Source: Micromonospora sp. WMMA1363 (lineage in GTDB: Bacteria > Actinomycetota > Actinomycetes > Mycobacteriales > Micromonosporaceae). From it: 64,000 bases of DNA. Position 1 is the first letter of the stretch. Each line of letters starts with the position of its first letter. Position numbers and translations under genes: made by a program. The notes under the pieces are model-generated. The model worked only from the letters and a program-made list of their open reading frames with translations. It was not told the origin of the DNA and did not search any database. Shown here piece after piece: positions 14,294 through 23,634 of the stretch. The DNA lies in the NCBI RefSeq assembly GCF_030345795.1, contig NZ_JAUALB010000001.1, positions 3,216,001 to 3,280,000 of the forward strand, in the 5' to 3' direction.

Positions 14294-14899
14294 TTACCGG
14301 GTCACCCGCAGCACCCGGTAACCCTTTTGGCTGGCGTGCCGCGCGATGTGCCATCCTTGTTCGGTCAGCCAGCGGTGCAGCGAGTCGCCGCCGAGATGCC
14401 GGGCGACCACCAGCCACGCCACCCCTTCCGGGGTGAGCCGGGGCAGCCAGCGCAGCAGCAGTTGGTGCAGCTCGTCCTTGCCGACCCGGATCGGCGGATT
14501 GGACCAGATCTCGGCGAAGGTCACACCGGCCGGTACGCCGTCCGGCGCGGCGACCCGCACCCGGTCCGCCGCGCTGATCCGGGCCGCGTTCGCGGCGGTC
14601 AGCTCGCGGGCACGCGCGTTGACGTCGACGGCCCAGACCGTGGCCGCCGGCGCCGAGCGGGCGAGCACGCAGGCGATCGGACCGTAGCCGCAGCCGAGGT
14701 CGAGCAGGTCTCCTTCGGTGCGTGCCGTCGGCAACTCGGCCTTGCGCAGCAGGACGGCCGTGCCCGGATCGAGCCGGGCGGCGGAGAAGATCCCTCCGGA
14801 GGAGGCCAGGGTGTAGTCCCGTCCGGCGACGGTGAACTCGACCTCGCGGGGCGGAGCGGTGCTCGCGGGTTCGGTGGTGAAGTAGTGGTCGCCGGTCAC
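14294..14899 (-). CDS. RsmC-like class I SAM-dependent methyltransferase
   Basis: About 201 residues. SAM-binding motif LLDLGCGYGPIACVLA, acidic motif II AVDVNARARE and the catalytic NPPIRVGK place it with the RsmC-type 16S rRNA guanine-N2 methyltransferases (single-domain form). HYFTTEPAS near the N-terminus is typical of the family. The GTG at 14899 (VTGDHYF) is chosen because it fits the family N-terminus and has GGTGAAAG upstream. A GTG at 14941 would add 14 residues and has no ribosome-binding site. It is probably cotranscribed with the ABC-F gene, so both products may act on ribosomes. Confidence 0.85.
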   Translation of the reverse strand: MTGDHYFTTEPASTAPPREVEFTVAGRDYTLASSGGIFSAARLDPGTAVLLRKAELPTARTEGDLLDLGCGYGPIACVLARSAPAATVWAVDVNARARELTAANAARISAADRVRVAAPDGVPAGVTFAEIWSNPPIRVGKDELHQLLLRWLPRLTPEGVAWLVVARHLGGDSLHRWLTEQGWHIARHASQKGYRVLRVTR

Positions 14900-14992
14900 G
14901 TACGCGATTCTTTCACCGGCCGGCGACGGCCACGGCGGCACCCCATGTCAGCACAGTTTCCCATTATTACTACCTAAAGGGATAGTTCCTCC

Positions 14993-14998
14993 TACTCT
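14993..14998 (+). promoter_or_regulatory. Candidate -10 element, probable leaderless start
   Basis: TACTCT ends seven bases before the ATG at 15006, inside an AT-rich patch unlike its surroundings. Transcription would start at or next to the ATG, and no ribosome-binding site is present, so a leaderless mRNA is likely. No good -35 is visible. Confidence 0.45.
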
Positions 14999-15005
14999 GG
15001 GCGCC

Positions 15006-16049
15006 ATGGTGTATCGGTACGAGTCCGATAAGGATGCACGCGTGGAGTACCCGGAGCCCGGGTCCGACCTGTCAGCGCTCGGTCACGGTCCGCCTCCCCC
15101 AATGGGGCCCTCGCCGTCCCGCTTTCCCACCCCGTCAGTACCCAGAGCCACTCAGCGGGCGCTGCCACCCGCCGAGCCGCCCCCCGAGCCAAGCCCCGAG
15201 CCGGCCCCTGATCCGGCTCCCGAGCCGGCCCCCGAGCCGATCCCCGCGTCCCGCCCGCAGGTCCACCTCGCGGCCACGCCACCCGCGCCCGCGCCCGGCC
15301 GACGTGGCGGCCGGTTGTTACCGCTGCTGGTCGGCGGCGCCGCGGTGCTCGTCCTACTCACGCTCTGCGGGCTCGGCACCGCCGCCCTGTTCGGGCCCGG
15401 CGCCAATCCGTTGACCACACGGACCGACCAGCCCGCGGCCGGGGCTGCCACACCGGAGCCGGACGTCCTCGACTCCCGGGACACCGACCAGGCCCCCCTG
15501 GCCGCCAAGGAGGTCTTCCCGGACGAGCAGCTCGTCGTCAGCGACGGGAAGCCCTACCAGGTGCTGAGGATTCAGGCCAGCGACAGCTGCGCGGTGGCCG
15601 CCAGCGGCGAGGTCGCTGAGCTGCTGATCCGACTCGGGTGCAGCCAGGTCGTCCGGGCGACACTGCGCACCGGGAACGACGACCACCTGGTCACCACCGG
15701 CCTGTTCAACCTCACCGACCGGGCCAGCGCCGAGCGCGCCCACGACCGGATCCGCCAGATCCTCGACGAGCGGCAGGGCCGGTTCCGGGGGATGGCCGCC
15801 AGCGAGGAGTCGGAGGTGGTCGCCACCGCCCCGGCACGGGTCGGCTGGCAGGTACGCGGCCACTACCTCGCGTACGCCCTGGTGGCCCGAGCCGACGGCC
15901 AGTCGGTTCAGGCCGAGGACACGGCGGTTCGCGAGATTCTCTTCGACCTGATCGAACTGCATCTCAACCAGACGGTGCTGGAGCGGCGGGCGGGCGGCGG
16001 CGGCGCGAGCCAGCCCACCACCGGAACGGACGACGGCACCGACTCCTAG
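15006..16049 (+). CDS. Proline-rich single-pass membrane protein of unknown function
   Basis: Unrecognised, 347 residues. Residues about 15-100 are Pro-rich with a run of PEP/PAP repeats (about 60-80). One transmembrane segment follows (LLPLLVGGAAVLVLLTLCGL, about 105-124). The remainder is a folded, probably extracellular domain with two cysteines that could form a disulfide (DSCAVAAS and RLGCSQVV). The topology resembles other actinobacterial cell-envelope proteins with a disordered cytoplasmic arm. Apparently leaderless. It converges with truA. Confidence 0.8.
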   Translation: MVYRYESDKDARVEYPEPGSDLSALGHGPPPPMGPSPSRFPTPSVPRATQRALPPAEPPPEPSPEPAPDPAPEPAPEPIPASRPQVHLAATPPAPAPGRRGGRLLPLLVGGAAVLVLLTLCGLGTAALFGPGANPLTTRTDQPAAGAATPEPDVLDSRDTDQAPLAAKEVFPDEQLVVSDGKPYQVLRIQASDSCAVAASGEVAELLIRLGCSQVVRATLRTGNDDHLVTTGLFNLTDRASAERAHDRIRQILDERQGRFRGMAASEESEVVATAPARVGWQVRGHYLAYALVARADGQSVQAEDTAVREILFDLIELHLNQTVLERRAGGGGASQPTTGTDDGTDS

Positions 16050-16206
16050 AACGGCACCAACACCACCGCGCTGAGGCCCGCAGTCGATGCCGACGGCGCG
16101 GACCCCCGGCGGGCCACGGTGCGTGCCGTGCCGGTGAGAGCGTTCTGGCTGCTTCCGGCGGAGCAGGGCCACCGGCCGTCATCACCATCGCGGTGTGGAC
16201 CGGCGG

Positions 16207-17037
16207 TCAGCCCTCCAGGGGGACGCGCAACCGGCGGGTGAGATCTGCGCGGCGGGCGTACTCGGTCGGGTCCTCGGGGTAGCCGACGGCGATCAGGGAA
16301 AGCCCGTGGGCCGGGGCGACCGGCACCTCGTTGGCGCGCTCGCGCCGGGTGAGCAGGGCGGCCGGCCATCGGACCGGCCGTCGGCCGTCCCCGGTCGTCA
16401 GCATCGCGCCAACCAGACTGCGCACCATCGCCTGGCAGAACGCGTCGGCCTGCACGGTGGCGACGAGGGTCCCGTCCGGGTCGCGTCGCCAGTCCAGCCG
16501 GGTCACCTCGCGCAGCGTGGTGGCGTTCGCTTTCCGCCGGCAGTACGCGGCGAAGTCGTGCTCCCCCACCAGCCCGCCGGCGGCAGCGTTCAGCGCTGCC
16601 AGGTCGAGCGTCCTGGGCCAGGCCAGGGTGTCGTGCCGACGCAGTGGCTCGGCACCCCAAGGCGCGTCGGTGACCCGATACTCGTAGCGCCGGTAGGTCG
16701 CCGAGAAGCGCGCGTCGAAGTCGCCGACGACCTCCGTCATCGCCCGGACCCGCACGTCGGCCGGGAGCAGCCGGGCGAGCCGGCGCAACAGCGTACCCTC
16801 GTGCCGCCACCATACGGTGGCCGGCAGATCGACGTGGCAGACCTGCCCGGTGGCGTGCACGCCGGCGTCGGTGCGGCCCGCCACGGTCAGGCCGGTCGCG
16901 GTCCCGGCGCCGAGCACGAGGCCGAGGGTCTGCCCGAGGACCCCGGCGACCGTACGCCGGTCCGGCTGGACGGCCCAGCCGGAAAAGTCGGTGCCGTCGT
17001 ACGAGACGTCCAGGCGCAGCCGGATGCGCTCGGCCAC
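16207..17037 (-). CDS. truA: tRNA pseudouridine(38-40) synthase TruA
   Basis: 276 residues. The catalytic loop AGRTDAGVHATGQVCH (Asp near residue 53) is intact. The N-terminal RLRLDVSYDGTDFSGWAVQP and the C-terminal FCQAMVRSLVGAML segments are typical. It modifies uridines 38-40 in the anticodon arm. It follows the ribosomal alpha operon (rplQ) by 68 bp, as in many bacteria, but a strong hairpin separates them here, so it may rely on read-through. Confidence 0.96.
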   Translation of the reverse strand: MAERIRLRLDVSYDGTDFSGWAVQPDRRTVAGVLGQTLGLVLGAGTATGLTVAGRTDAGVHATGQVCHVDLPATVWWRHEGTLLRRLARLLPADVRVRAMTEVVGDFDARFSATYRRYEYRVTDAPWGAEPLRRHDTLAWPRTLDLAALNAAAGGLVGEHDFAAYCRRKANATTLREVTRLDWRRDPDGTLVATVQADAFCQAMVRSLVGAMLTTGDGRRPVRWPAALLTRRERANEVPVAPAHGLSLIAVGYPEDPTEYARRADLTRRLRVPLEG

Positions 17038-17056
17038 TGGTACCCCCTCCGCACGG

Positions 17057-17094
17057 GTCGGGCCCGGCGCCCCCTCAGGGATGCCGGGCCCGAC
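17057..17094 (-). terminator. Hairpin terminator after rplQ
   Basis: Perfect 12-bp inverted repeat (17057-17068 with 17083-17094) just 11 bp past the rplQ stop. No U-tract follows. It would end or attenuate the alpha operon before truA. Confidence 0.6.
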
Positions 17095-17105
17095 GGTGGC
17101 CTGGA

Positions 17106-17666
17106 TCAGGCCTTGCCTTCCTCGGTGGCCAGGTCGCTGTCCTCGCGGGCGGCCTCGGTGTCACCCGACGCCGACACCGGCGCCTCGGCGTCCTGGTCGT
17201 CGCCAGCCGACTTCGGGGCCCCCTCGGTGGGAGCGAGGGCCTCCACCTTGTCCTGCTGAGCGGCCTTGCGGGCGGCGGTCTTCTGGTTCGCCTTCGGCTC
17301 GGCGACCTGCAACTCCTCGACCAGCTCGATGATCGCCATCGGCGCGGCGTCACCCTTGCGCGGACCGGTCTTCACGATCCGGGTGTAACCACCGTTGCGG
17401 TTGGCGTACCGGGGCGCGATCTGGTCGAACAGGGCGTAGACCACGTCCTTGTCCTTGACGACCGCGAGCACCCGACGCCGGGAGGCCAGGTCACCACGCT
17501 TGGCCTTGGTGATCAGCTGCTCCGCGAGCGGGCGCAGCCGCCGGGCCTTGGTCTCGGTGGTCTGGATCTTGCCGTGCTGGAACAGCGACGTGGCCAGGTT
17601 GGCCAGCATCAACCGCTCGTGCGCCGGGCTGCCGCCGAGGCGGGGACCCTTGGTGGGCGTGGGCAT
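17106..17666 (-). CDS. rplQ: 50S ribosomal protein L17 (bL17)
   Basis: 186 residues. The conserved core [52 protein letters not shown] and [26 protein letters not shown] occupies residues 1-118. A 65-residue Ala/Glu/Asp-rich tail follows, typical of actinobacterial L17 but longer than the usual 120-130 residue protein. It is the last ribosomal gene of the alpha operon, 32 bp after rpoA. Confidence 0.98.
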   Translation of the reverse strand: MPTPTKGPRLGGSPAHERLMLANLATSLFQHGKIQTTETKARRLRPLAEQLITKAKRGDLASRRRVLAVVKDKDVVYALFDQIAPRYANRNGGYTRIVKTGPRKGDAAPMAIIELVEELQVAEPKANQKTAARKAAQQDKVEALAPTEGAPKSAGDDQDAEAPVSASGDTEAAREDSDLATEEGKA

Positions 17667-17698
17667 TCTCGGTGCTCCTCGTTAATCCTCAGCCGCGC

Positions 17699-18721
17699 TT
17701 ACAGCTGCTCAGTCTCGCGGTAGTCGTCGCTGTCGTAGTCGGCCTCACCGAAGGCGTCCACGACGTGCGCCGGGTCGAAGTTCGGGGCGGAGTCCTTCAG
17801 CCCCAGGCCCATCCCGGCGAGCTTCATCTTGACCTCGTCGATCGACTTCTGGCCGAAGTTACGAATGTCGAGGAGGTCGGCCTCGGTACGCCCGATGAGC
17901 TCACCAACGCTGTTGATGCCCTCGCGCTTGAGGCAGTTGTAGGAGCGGACGGTCAGGTCCAGCTCCTCGATCGGCAGCGCCAGGTCCGCCGCCAGCTGGG
18001 CGTCCTGCGGGGACGGTCCGATGTCGATGCCCTCGGCGGTCTCGTCCAGCTCCCGGGCCAGCCCGAAAAGCTCGACCAGCGTCGAGCCGGCGGACGCCAG
18101 CGCGGTGCGCGGGCCCATCGACGGCTTGGTCTCGACGTCGATGATCAGACGGTCGAAGTCGGTCCGTTGCTCGACCCGGGTCGCCTCGACACGGTAGGTC
18201 ACCTTCAGCACCGGCGAGTAGATCGAGTCGACGGGGATCCGTCCGATCTCGGCGCCCGCCTGCTTGTTCTGCGCCGCCGTCACGTAGCCGCGACCCCGCT
18301 CGACGGTCAGCTCCATGTCGAGTCGGCCCTTGCCGTTGAGGGTGGCGAGCTTCAGGTCCGGGTTGTGCACCGAGACACCGGCCGGGGGTTGGATGTCCCC
18401 CGCGGTCACATCGCCCGGCCCCTGCTTGCGCAGGTACATGCTGACCGGCTCGTCGTGCTCGGAGCTGACGCACAGCTCCTTGATGTTCATGACGAGCTCG
18501 ACCACGTCCTCCTTGACCCCGGGGATCGTGGTGAACTCGTGCAGCACACCGTCGATCTTGATCGAGGTCACCGCCGCACCCGGAATGGACGACAGCAGCG
18601 TCCGGCGCAGCGAGTTGCCCAGGGTGTAGCCGAAGCCCGGCTCCAGCGGCTCGATGGTGAACCGGGACCGGGTCTCGTTGATCGACTCCTCGGAAAGAGT
18701 CGGTCGCTGGGAGATGAGCAT
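17699..18721 (-). CDS. rpoA: DNA-directed RNA polymerase alpha subunit
   Basis: 340 residues. The N-terminal dimerisation domain carries [21 protein letters not shown]. The C-terminal domain (about 245-320) carries [20 protein letters not shown] and [22 protein letters not shown], which bind UP elements and activators. The ATG at 18721 (MLISQRP) is the family start and has AGAGAAG upstream; the open frame reaching 18763 is not used. Alpha operon, between rpsD and rplQ. Confidence 0.98.
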   Translation of the reverse strand: MLISQRPTLSEESINETRSRFTIEPLEPGFGYTLGNSLRRTLLSSIPGAAVTSIKIDGVLHEFTTIPGVKEDVVELVMNIKELCVSSEHDEPVSMYLRKQGPGDVTAGDIQPPAGVSVHNPDLKLATLNGKGRLDMELTVERGRGYVTAAQNKQAGAEIGRIPVDSIYSPVLKVTYRVEATRVEQRTDFDRLIIDVETKPSMGPRTALASAGSTLVELFGLARELDETAEGIDIGPSPQDAQLAADLALPIEELDLTVRSYNCLKREGINSVGELIGRTEADLLDIRNFGQKSIDEVKMKLAGMGLGLKDSAPNFDPAHVVDAFGEADYDSDDYRETEQL

Positions 18722-18814
18722 GTCTTCTCTTTTCTTCCGGGGCGCCCGCCATATGACGCCCACTTGAACGCTCCCGGTGGCCCGCCCCGGGGGCGGGCCA
18801 CCGCGGGCGAACTC

Positions 18815-19441
18815 CTACTTGGAGTAGAGCTCGACGATCAGCTGCTCCTGGACCTGGGTGTCGATCACCTGGCGCGCCGGCAGCGAGTGCACCAGAATCT
18901 TCATCTGGCTCGGAATGGCCTCCAGCCACGCCGGGACACTCTTGGACCCGGCCTCGGCCTGCGCCACCAGGAACGGGGTGAGCTCCTTGCTCTTGGCCCG
19001 CACCTCGACGATGTCGTGCTCCTTGATGCGGTACGACGGGATGTCGACCTTCTTGCCGTTCACCGTGAAGTGACCGTGCTTGACCAGCTGACGGGCCATG
19101 TCCCGGGACTTGGCGTAGCCGGCCCGGTAGACCACGTTGTCCAGCCGCGACTCGAGGATCTGCAGCAGGACCTCACCGGTCTTGGCCTGCTTGGCCACCG
19201 CCTCCTCGTAGTAGCCGCGGAACTGCTTCTCCAGCACGCCGTACACGCGGCGGGCCTTCTGCTTCTCACGGAGCTGGAGCAGGTACTCCGTCTCCTTGGT
19301 GCGGCCACGGCCGTGCTGTCCGGGCGGGAACGGCCGGGACTCGAACGGGCACTTCGGGCCATCGCACTTGCTGCCCTTGAGGAACAGCTTCATCTTCTCC
19401 CGCCGGCAACGGCGGCAGTCAGCACCGGTGTAACGAGCCAT
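18815..19441 (-). CDS. rpsD: 30S ribosomal protein S4 (uS4)
   Basis: 208 residues. The N-terminus has four cysteines (CRRCRREK and CDGPKC), the zinc-binding C+ form. The S4 RNA-binding domain (about 98-160) contains LDNVVYRAGYAKSRDMARQLVKHGHFTVNGKKVDIPS. It is a primary 16S-binding assembly protein. Many bacteria use S4 as the alpha-operon repressor; no S4-binding pseudoknot was identified here. Confidence 0.98.
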   Translation of the reverse strand: MARYTGADCRRCRREKMKLFLKGSKCDGPKCPFESRPFPPGQHGRGRTKETEYLLQLREKQKARRVYGVLEKQFRGYYEEAVAKQAKTGEVLLQILESRLDNVVYRAGYAKSRDMARQLVKHGHFTVNGKKVDIPSYRIKEHDIVEVRAKSKELTPFLVAQAEAGSKSVPAWLEAIPSQMKILVHSLPARQVIDTQVQEQLIVELYSK

Positions 19442-19455
19442 CTCTCTCTAACCTC

Positions 19456-19863
19456 TCAGACCCGGCGACGCTTCGGCGGACGGCACCCGTTGTGCGGCTG
19501 CGGTGTCACGTCGGAGATCTGACCGACCTCCAGGCCGACGGCCTGCAGCGAACGGATGGCGGTCTCCCGGCCGGAGCCGGGACCCTTGACGAACACGTCG
19601 ACCTTGCGCATGCCGTGCTCCATCGCTCGGCGCGCGGCGGCTTCGGCGGCCAGCTGCGCGGCGAACGGGGTCGACTTGCGGGAACCCTTGAAGCCGACCT
19701 GACCCGCGGAGGCCCAGGAGATGACCGCACCGGTCGGGTCCGTGATGGACACGATGGTGTTGTTGAAGGTGCTCTTGATGTGCGCCTGCCCGTGGGCGAC
19801 GTTCTTGCGTTCCTTGCGCCGGACCTTCTTGACAGCGGCTCCGGCACGAGCCTTCGGTGGCAT
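19456..19863 (-). CDS. rpsK: 30S ribosomal protein S11 (uS11)
   Basis: 135 residues. [46 protein letters not shown] and the invariant end [20 protein letters not shown] identify it. It forms part of the 30S platform near the mRNA exit. It lies 14 bp from rpsD and 18 bp from rpsM in the alpha operon. Confidence 0.99.
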
Positions 19864-19881
19864 AAGTCTTCTGCGCTCCTA

Positions 19882-20262
19882 TTACTTCCTGCCGGGCTTC
19901 TTCTTGCCGGCGACGGTCCGCTTCGGGCCCTTGCGGGTGCGGGCGTTGGTCCGCGTCCGCTGGCCACGCACGGGCAGGCCCCGGCGGTGCCGGATACCGG
20001 TGTAGCAGCCGATCTCGACCTTGCGGCGGATGTCCGCGGCGACCTCGCGGCGCAGGTCACCCTCGACCTTGTAGTTGGCCTCGATGTGGTCGCGGAGCTG
20101 CACGAGCTCCTCGTCCGTGAGGTCCCGGGCGCGCTTGTCCGGCGAGATGCCGGTGGCGGCGAGCGTCGCCAGGGCGCGGGTGCGACCCACGCCGAAGATG
20201 TAGGTAAGCGCGATCTCCATCCGCTTCTCGCGGGGGAGATCCACGCCGAGTAGACGTGCCAT
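19882..20262 (-). CDS. rpsM: 30S ribosomal protein S13 (uS13)
   Basis: 126 residues. [30 protein letters not shown] at the start, [15 protein letters not shown] in the middle and the basic tail [20 protein letters not shown] are diagnostic. It contacts the 50S subunit and P-site tRNA from the head of the 30S. It is 267 bp downstream of rpmJ; that spacer has several GC-rich hairpins but no clear promoter. Confidence 0.99.
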   Translation of the reverse strand: MARLLGVDLPREKRMEIALTYIFGVGRTRALATLAATGISPDKRARDLTDEELVQLRDHIEANYKVEGDLRREVAADIRRKVEIGCYTGIRHRRGLPVRGQRTRTNARTRKGPKRTVAGKKKPGRK

Positions 20263-20529
20263 GTGCGGGCGTACTCCTCGTGGTTTCTGCCGGAGGTGTG
20301 GACCCGCCCCACCCCGCTACCGACCGGCCCCTGTCCTTCCGGCACCTGTCAGTGCCGGCGACCGGGATCGGTCGCTGCCCGAGCGGGCCCCGGCCTCCGA
20401 CCGGGGGTCGGCCACGACGAGCTACGCGCTGCGCACTCCCGCGGCTGGGACGAGCATGTGATGTGGTTGTCAGGATCTGCGGCCCGGACCGGTGTCGACC
20501 GGCCGCGATTGTCACGACCGGCCGGTGGC

Positions 20530-20643
20530 TCAGCCCTGGCGCTGCTTGTGGCGCGGGTCGGTGCAGATGACCATGACCCGGCCGTGCCGGCGGATCACCC
20601 GGCACTTGTTGCAGATCCGCTTGACGCTCGGCTTGACCTTCAC
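20530..20643 (-). CDS. rpmJ: 50S ribosomal protein L36 (bL36), zinc form
   Basis: 37 residues. GTG start. The sequence begins [20 protein letters not shown] and ends [12 protein letters not shown]. Cysteines C-x2-C (CNKC) and the later Cys and His (ICTDPRH) form the zinc ribbon of the C+ form. It lies between infA and rpsM, the standard position at the head of the alpha operon. Confidence 0.97.
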   Translation of the reverse strand: MKVKPSVKRICNKCRVIRRHGRVMVICTDPRHKQRQG

Positions 20644-20735
20644 GGTTGCCTTACTTCCCATTTGGCCCGACTGCGCGGTGCACGCGCCCCCGGACGACGA
20701 AGACGGACACGGGACTCACCCGGCCGCCGTCAGGC

Positions 20736-20957
20736 TTACTTGTAGCGGTAGACGATGCGCCCTCGGGTCAGGTCGTACGGCGAGAGCTCGACGACGACCC
20801 GGTCCTCCGGCAGGATGCGGATGTAGTGCTGCCGCATCTTGCCGCTGATGTGGGCCAGCACCTTGTGACCGTTCGCGAGCTCCACGCGGAACATGGCGTT
20901 CGGCAGGGGCTCGATGACCCGGCCCTCGATCTCGATGGCTCCGTCTTTTTTCGGCAT
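20736..20957 (-). CDS. infA: Translation initiation factor IF-1
   Basis: 73 residues, a single OB-fold. [27 protein letters not shown], the RNA-contact segment [19 protein letters not shown] and the end [16 protein letters not shown] are all present. The ATG at 20957 is the family start; the open frame continues 42 codons upstream without support. It is the first gene after the DUF1707 interruption and is served by the promoter at 21114-21143. Confidence 0.98.
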   Translation of the reverse strand: MPKKDGAIEIEGRVIEPLPNAMFRVELANGHKVLAHISGKMRQHYIRILPEDRVVVELSPYDLTRGRIVYRYK

Positions 20958-21113
20958 GTCCTCCGCTGTCCTGACGTCGGTTGCTCCGGACGGCCCACAA
21001 CGTCTTACACGGGAAAACTGATCGAGATCAGGTGACCCGCGCCAGCCGCGGCTCCGACACCCACCGAAGCGCAGGGCAGGCATGCCGGAGTGGACGCTGT
21101 GCGCCGATCAGAA

Positions 21114-21143
21114 AGTGTACGCCCGCCCGCGCGCCGCCGCCAA
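21114..21143 (-). promoter_or_regulatory. Candidate promoter of infA-rpmJ-rpsM-rpsK-rpsD-rpoA-rplQ
   Basis: On the minus strand: TTGGCG, 18 bp, TACACT. Four -35 bases and four -10 bases match the sigma-A consensus. Transcription would start near 21107, about 150 bases before infA. The rest of the 338-bp spacer 20958-21295 shows nothing else definite. Confidence 0.6.
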
Positions 21144-21295
21144 ACCGACCGGTGAACCCGGTTGGCGCGCCCCGGCGATCCGGACATTGCGCCCAGTCGA
21201 ACCGCACGTTCACCACGCATGAGATCAGCCACCAGCCGCCCGGCGGAACCACCGACCGACCCGCCGACCGTCCGGCAGACCGGCCCGACCCGGGG

Positions 21296-21859
21296 TCAGA
21301 CTGCTCCGCCGGGGAGTTCCCGATCCTTCCGCCGGGCGGCCTTCCGTTCCCGCTGGCGTGCCCGCTTCTCCCGCCGGCGCTCCCGCTCGACCGCCCAACG
21401 CGCCGGCTCACCCGACAGGATCCCGGACACGCTACGCACCAACAACACCGCACCCCACGGGCCGGCCACCCAGCCGGGCCAGAAGTAGAGCACGTCGGCG
21501 GCGAGCAGGGACGAGACCGCCCAGATGGCGACCACGACCGGGACGGCCTTCAGCCACGGCTCCCACACCCCGGCAAGCCACCGGGCAGTGGCGGAACCAC
21601 CCGGGGATCCGGTCGTCCGGGCCGAGCCGCCCGACGCGGAGACGGTGGCGGCCGGCCCGCCCGGCACGGCGAGCGCCGACGTCGCCGCACCGGCCGGCGC
21701 CGGCAAGTCGACCACGAGTGCGTCGAGCTCGCCGTAGGTGCGGGCGGCGTACGCCCGCTGGAGGCGCTCGTCGTACTCGTGCAGGTCCAGCCGTCCCTCG
21801 TCTACGGCCACCCGCAACCGGTCGGCGACCAGCTGCCGGTCCTCGTCGGCGGCGCGCAT
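21296..21859 (-). CDS. DUF1707 domain membrane protein
   Basis: About 187 residues from the ATG at 21859, or six more from 21877. The N-terminal MRAADEDRQLVADRLRVA followed by VDEGRLDLHEYDERLQRAYAARTYGELDALVVDLP (about 1-55) is the DUF1707 domain, common in actinobacterial envelope proteins and of unknown function. A Gly/Ser/Ala-rich linker, one or two hydrophobic segments (about 115-155) and a very basic tail (RERRREKRARQRERKAARRKDR) follow. It sits between map and infA, where most actinobacteria have no gene. Confidence 0.85.
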   Translation of the reverse strand: MRAADEDRQLVADRLRVAVDEGRLDLHEYDERLQRAYAARTYGELDALVVDLPAPAGAATSALAVPGGPAATVSASGGSARTTGSPGGSATARWLAGVWEPWLKAVPVVVAIWAVSSLLAADVLYFWPGWVAGPWGAVLLVRSVSGILSGEPARWAVERERRREKRARQRERKAARRKDRELPGGAV

Positions 21860-22053
21860 CTCCTCTTGCCCCTGCATGGCTTCCAGGATGCCACCGACAC
21901 ACCACCCGCGCGATCCCGCGGCGCCGCGGTCGTGGGCCACTCGGCTTCTTCCCGGTGGGCGACCACGCCCTGACATGGCGGTCGCACGACCCCGGCGCAC
22001 CCCAGATCGACCGTCCTCGGCCCCGACCGCGACCGCAGACCGGTGGAGTCGGG

Positions 22054-22899
22054 TCAGGCGGTCGGGGCGGGCTGGCGGGCAGTGACCAGGTCGCCGAGGC
22101 GTTCCCGGCCGCCGTCCGCGGCGGTGAGCACCCACACCCCGTCCGGCAGCAGTGCCATGGTGTGCTCCACGTGCACGGCCGGCGACCCGTCCCGGGTCAC
22201 CACCGTCCAGCCGTCGGCCAGCTCCGCCGTCCGGGGTGAACCCAGGGTGATCATCGGCTCGATCGCGAGTGCCATGCCGGGCACCAGACGGGGCCCCTTG
22301 CCTGGACGACCGTGGTTGAGCACGTGCGGATCCTGGTGCATCTCGGTGCCGATGCCGTGGCCGCCGTACCCGTCGACGACGCCGTACCGACCGCCCTTGC
22401 GGACCGCGGTCTCGACGGCGTGGGAGATGTCGGTGAGCCGGCCCCTCCCGCTGGCCGCACCCCGGGCGGCGGCCGCGATGCCGGCCCACATGGCGTCCTC
22501 GGCCACGTCGGCCATCCGGAGCAACGCCGGATCCACCGCACCCACCGCAACGGTGATCGCCGCGTCGCCGTGCCAGCCGTCCAGTACCGCACCGCAGTCG
22601 ATAGAGACGACGTCACCGTCCCGGAGCACCTGATCGGGCGACGGGATGGCGTGCACCACCTGCTCGTTGACGGAGGAGCAGATCGAGGCGGGGAAGCCGT
22701 GGTAGCCCTTGAAGGAGGGCGCGGCCCCGGCCGCGCGGATGGTCGACTCCGCGATGCCGTCGAGATCGGCGGTGCTCACGCCCGGGGCGACCGCCTCCCG
22801 CATCCGACGCAGCGCCTCGGCGACCACCAGCCCCGCGGCCCGCATCTTCTCGATCTGGTCAGGGGTCTTCAGCTGGATGTCCAGCTGGGGACGACGCAT
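22054..22899 (-). CDS. map: Methionine aminopeptidase type I
   Basis: 281 residues. Removes N-terminal methionine from new proteins. Metal ligands appear in order: SIDCGAVLDGWHGDAA (two Asp), GYGGHGIGTEMH (His), LAIEPMITLG (Glu) and a C-terminal Glu in VEHTMALLPDGVWVLT. VSTADLDGIAE and GYHGFPASICSSVNEQVVHAIP are also characteristic. Downstream of secY-adk, the standard place. Confidence 0.98.
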   Translation of the reverse strand: MRRPQLDIQLKTPDQIEKMRAAGLVVAEALRRMREAVAPGVSTADLDGIAESTIRAAGAAPSFKGYHGFPASICSSVNEQVVHAIPSPDQVLRDGDVVSIDCGAVLDGWHGDAAITVAVGAVDPALLRMADVAEDAMWAGIAAAARGAASGRGRLTDISHAVETAVRKGGRYGVVDGYGGHGIGTEMHQDPHVLNHGRPGKGPRLVPGMALAIEPMITLGSPRTAELADGWTVVTRDGSPAVHVEHTMALLPDGVWVLTAADGGRERLGDLVTARQPAPTA

Positions 22900-22980
22900 C
22901 GGGTGGTTACCTTTCTCGCCGACGAGCGCGGCGCCTCACGCGCACCTTGCTCCCCGGACGCTATCCGCCGTGGTGGGAGG

Positions 22981-23634
22981 TCAGCCGCCATACGAGCGCA
23001 GGGCGTCGATGGCGCGGACGGTGACGTCCTCCACCGGGCCCGTGGCGTCGATCCCCACCAGCTTGCTCTGGGCGCCGTAGTAGTCGACCAGCGGCGCGGT
23101 CTTGTCGGCGTACTCCCGCAGTCGGGTAGCGATGGTCTCCGGCTTGTCGTCGTCTCGCTGGAACAGCTCGGCGCCGCACCGGTCGCAGATGCCCTCCCTG
23201 GTCGGGGCGTCGAACTCGACGTGCCAGACCTTGCCGCAGCCCCGACAGGTGCGCCGCCCGGACAGCCGGCGGATCACCTCGTCGTCGTCGACGACCAGCT
23301 CCAGCACCAGGTCCAGCGCGGTGCCCAGATCGGCGAGGAGCTTGTCCAGCGCGGCGGCCTGCGGCGTCGTCCGTGGGAAACCGTCGAGTAGGAAACCCTC
23401 GCCAGCGTCCGGCTCGGCGAGCCGTTCCCGCACCATGTTGATGGTCACCTCGTCCGGCACCAGCTCACCGGCGTCCATGTAACGCTTCGCTTCGACGCCG
23501 AGCGGGGTGCCCTGTGACACGTTGGAACGGAAGATGTCCCCGGTCGAGATCTTCGGCACCGCGAGGTGCGCCGCGATGAACTCCGCCTGCGTGCCCTTGC
23601 CCGCCCCCGGCGGGCCAACCAGAACGAGTCTCAT
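22981..23634 (-). CDS. adk: Adenylate kinase
   Basis: 217 residues. The P-loop [13 protein letters not shown] at the N-terminus, the AMP-binding STGDIFR and [10 protein letters not shown], and a LID domain with four cysteines (CRGC and CDRC, about 127-157) that bind zinc identify it. Long-form enzyme. It starts immediately after the secY stop with no intervening base. Confidence 0.98.
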   Translation of the reverse strand: MRLVLVGPPGAGKGTQAEFIAAHLAVPKISTGDIFRSNVSQGTPLGVEAKRYMDAGELVPDEVTINMVRERLAEPDAGEGFLLDGFPRTTPQAAALDKLLADLGTALDLVLELVVDDDEVIRRLSGRRTCRGCGKVWHVEFDAPTREGICDRCGAELFQRDDDKPETIATRLREYADKTAPLVDYYGAQSKLVGIDATGPVEDVTVRAIDALRSYGG

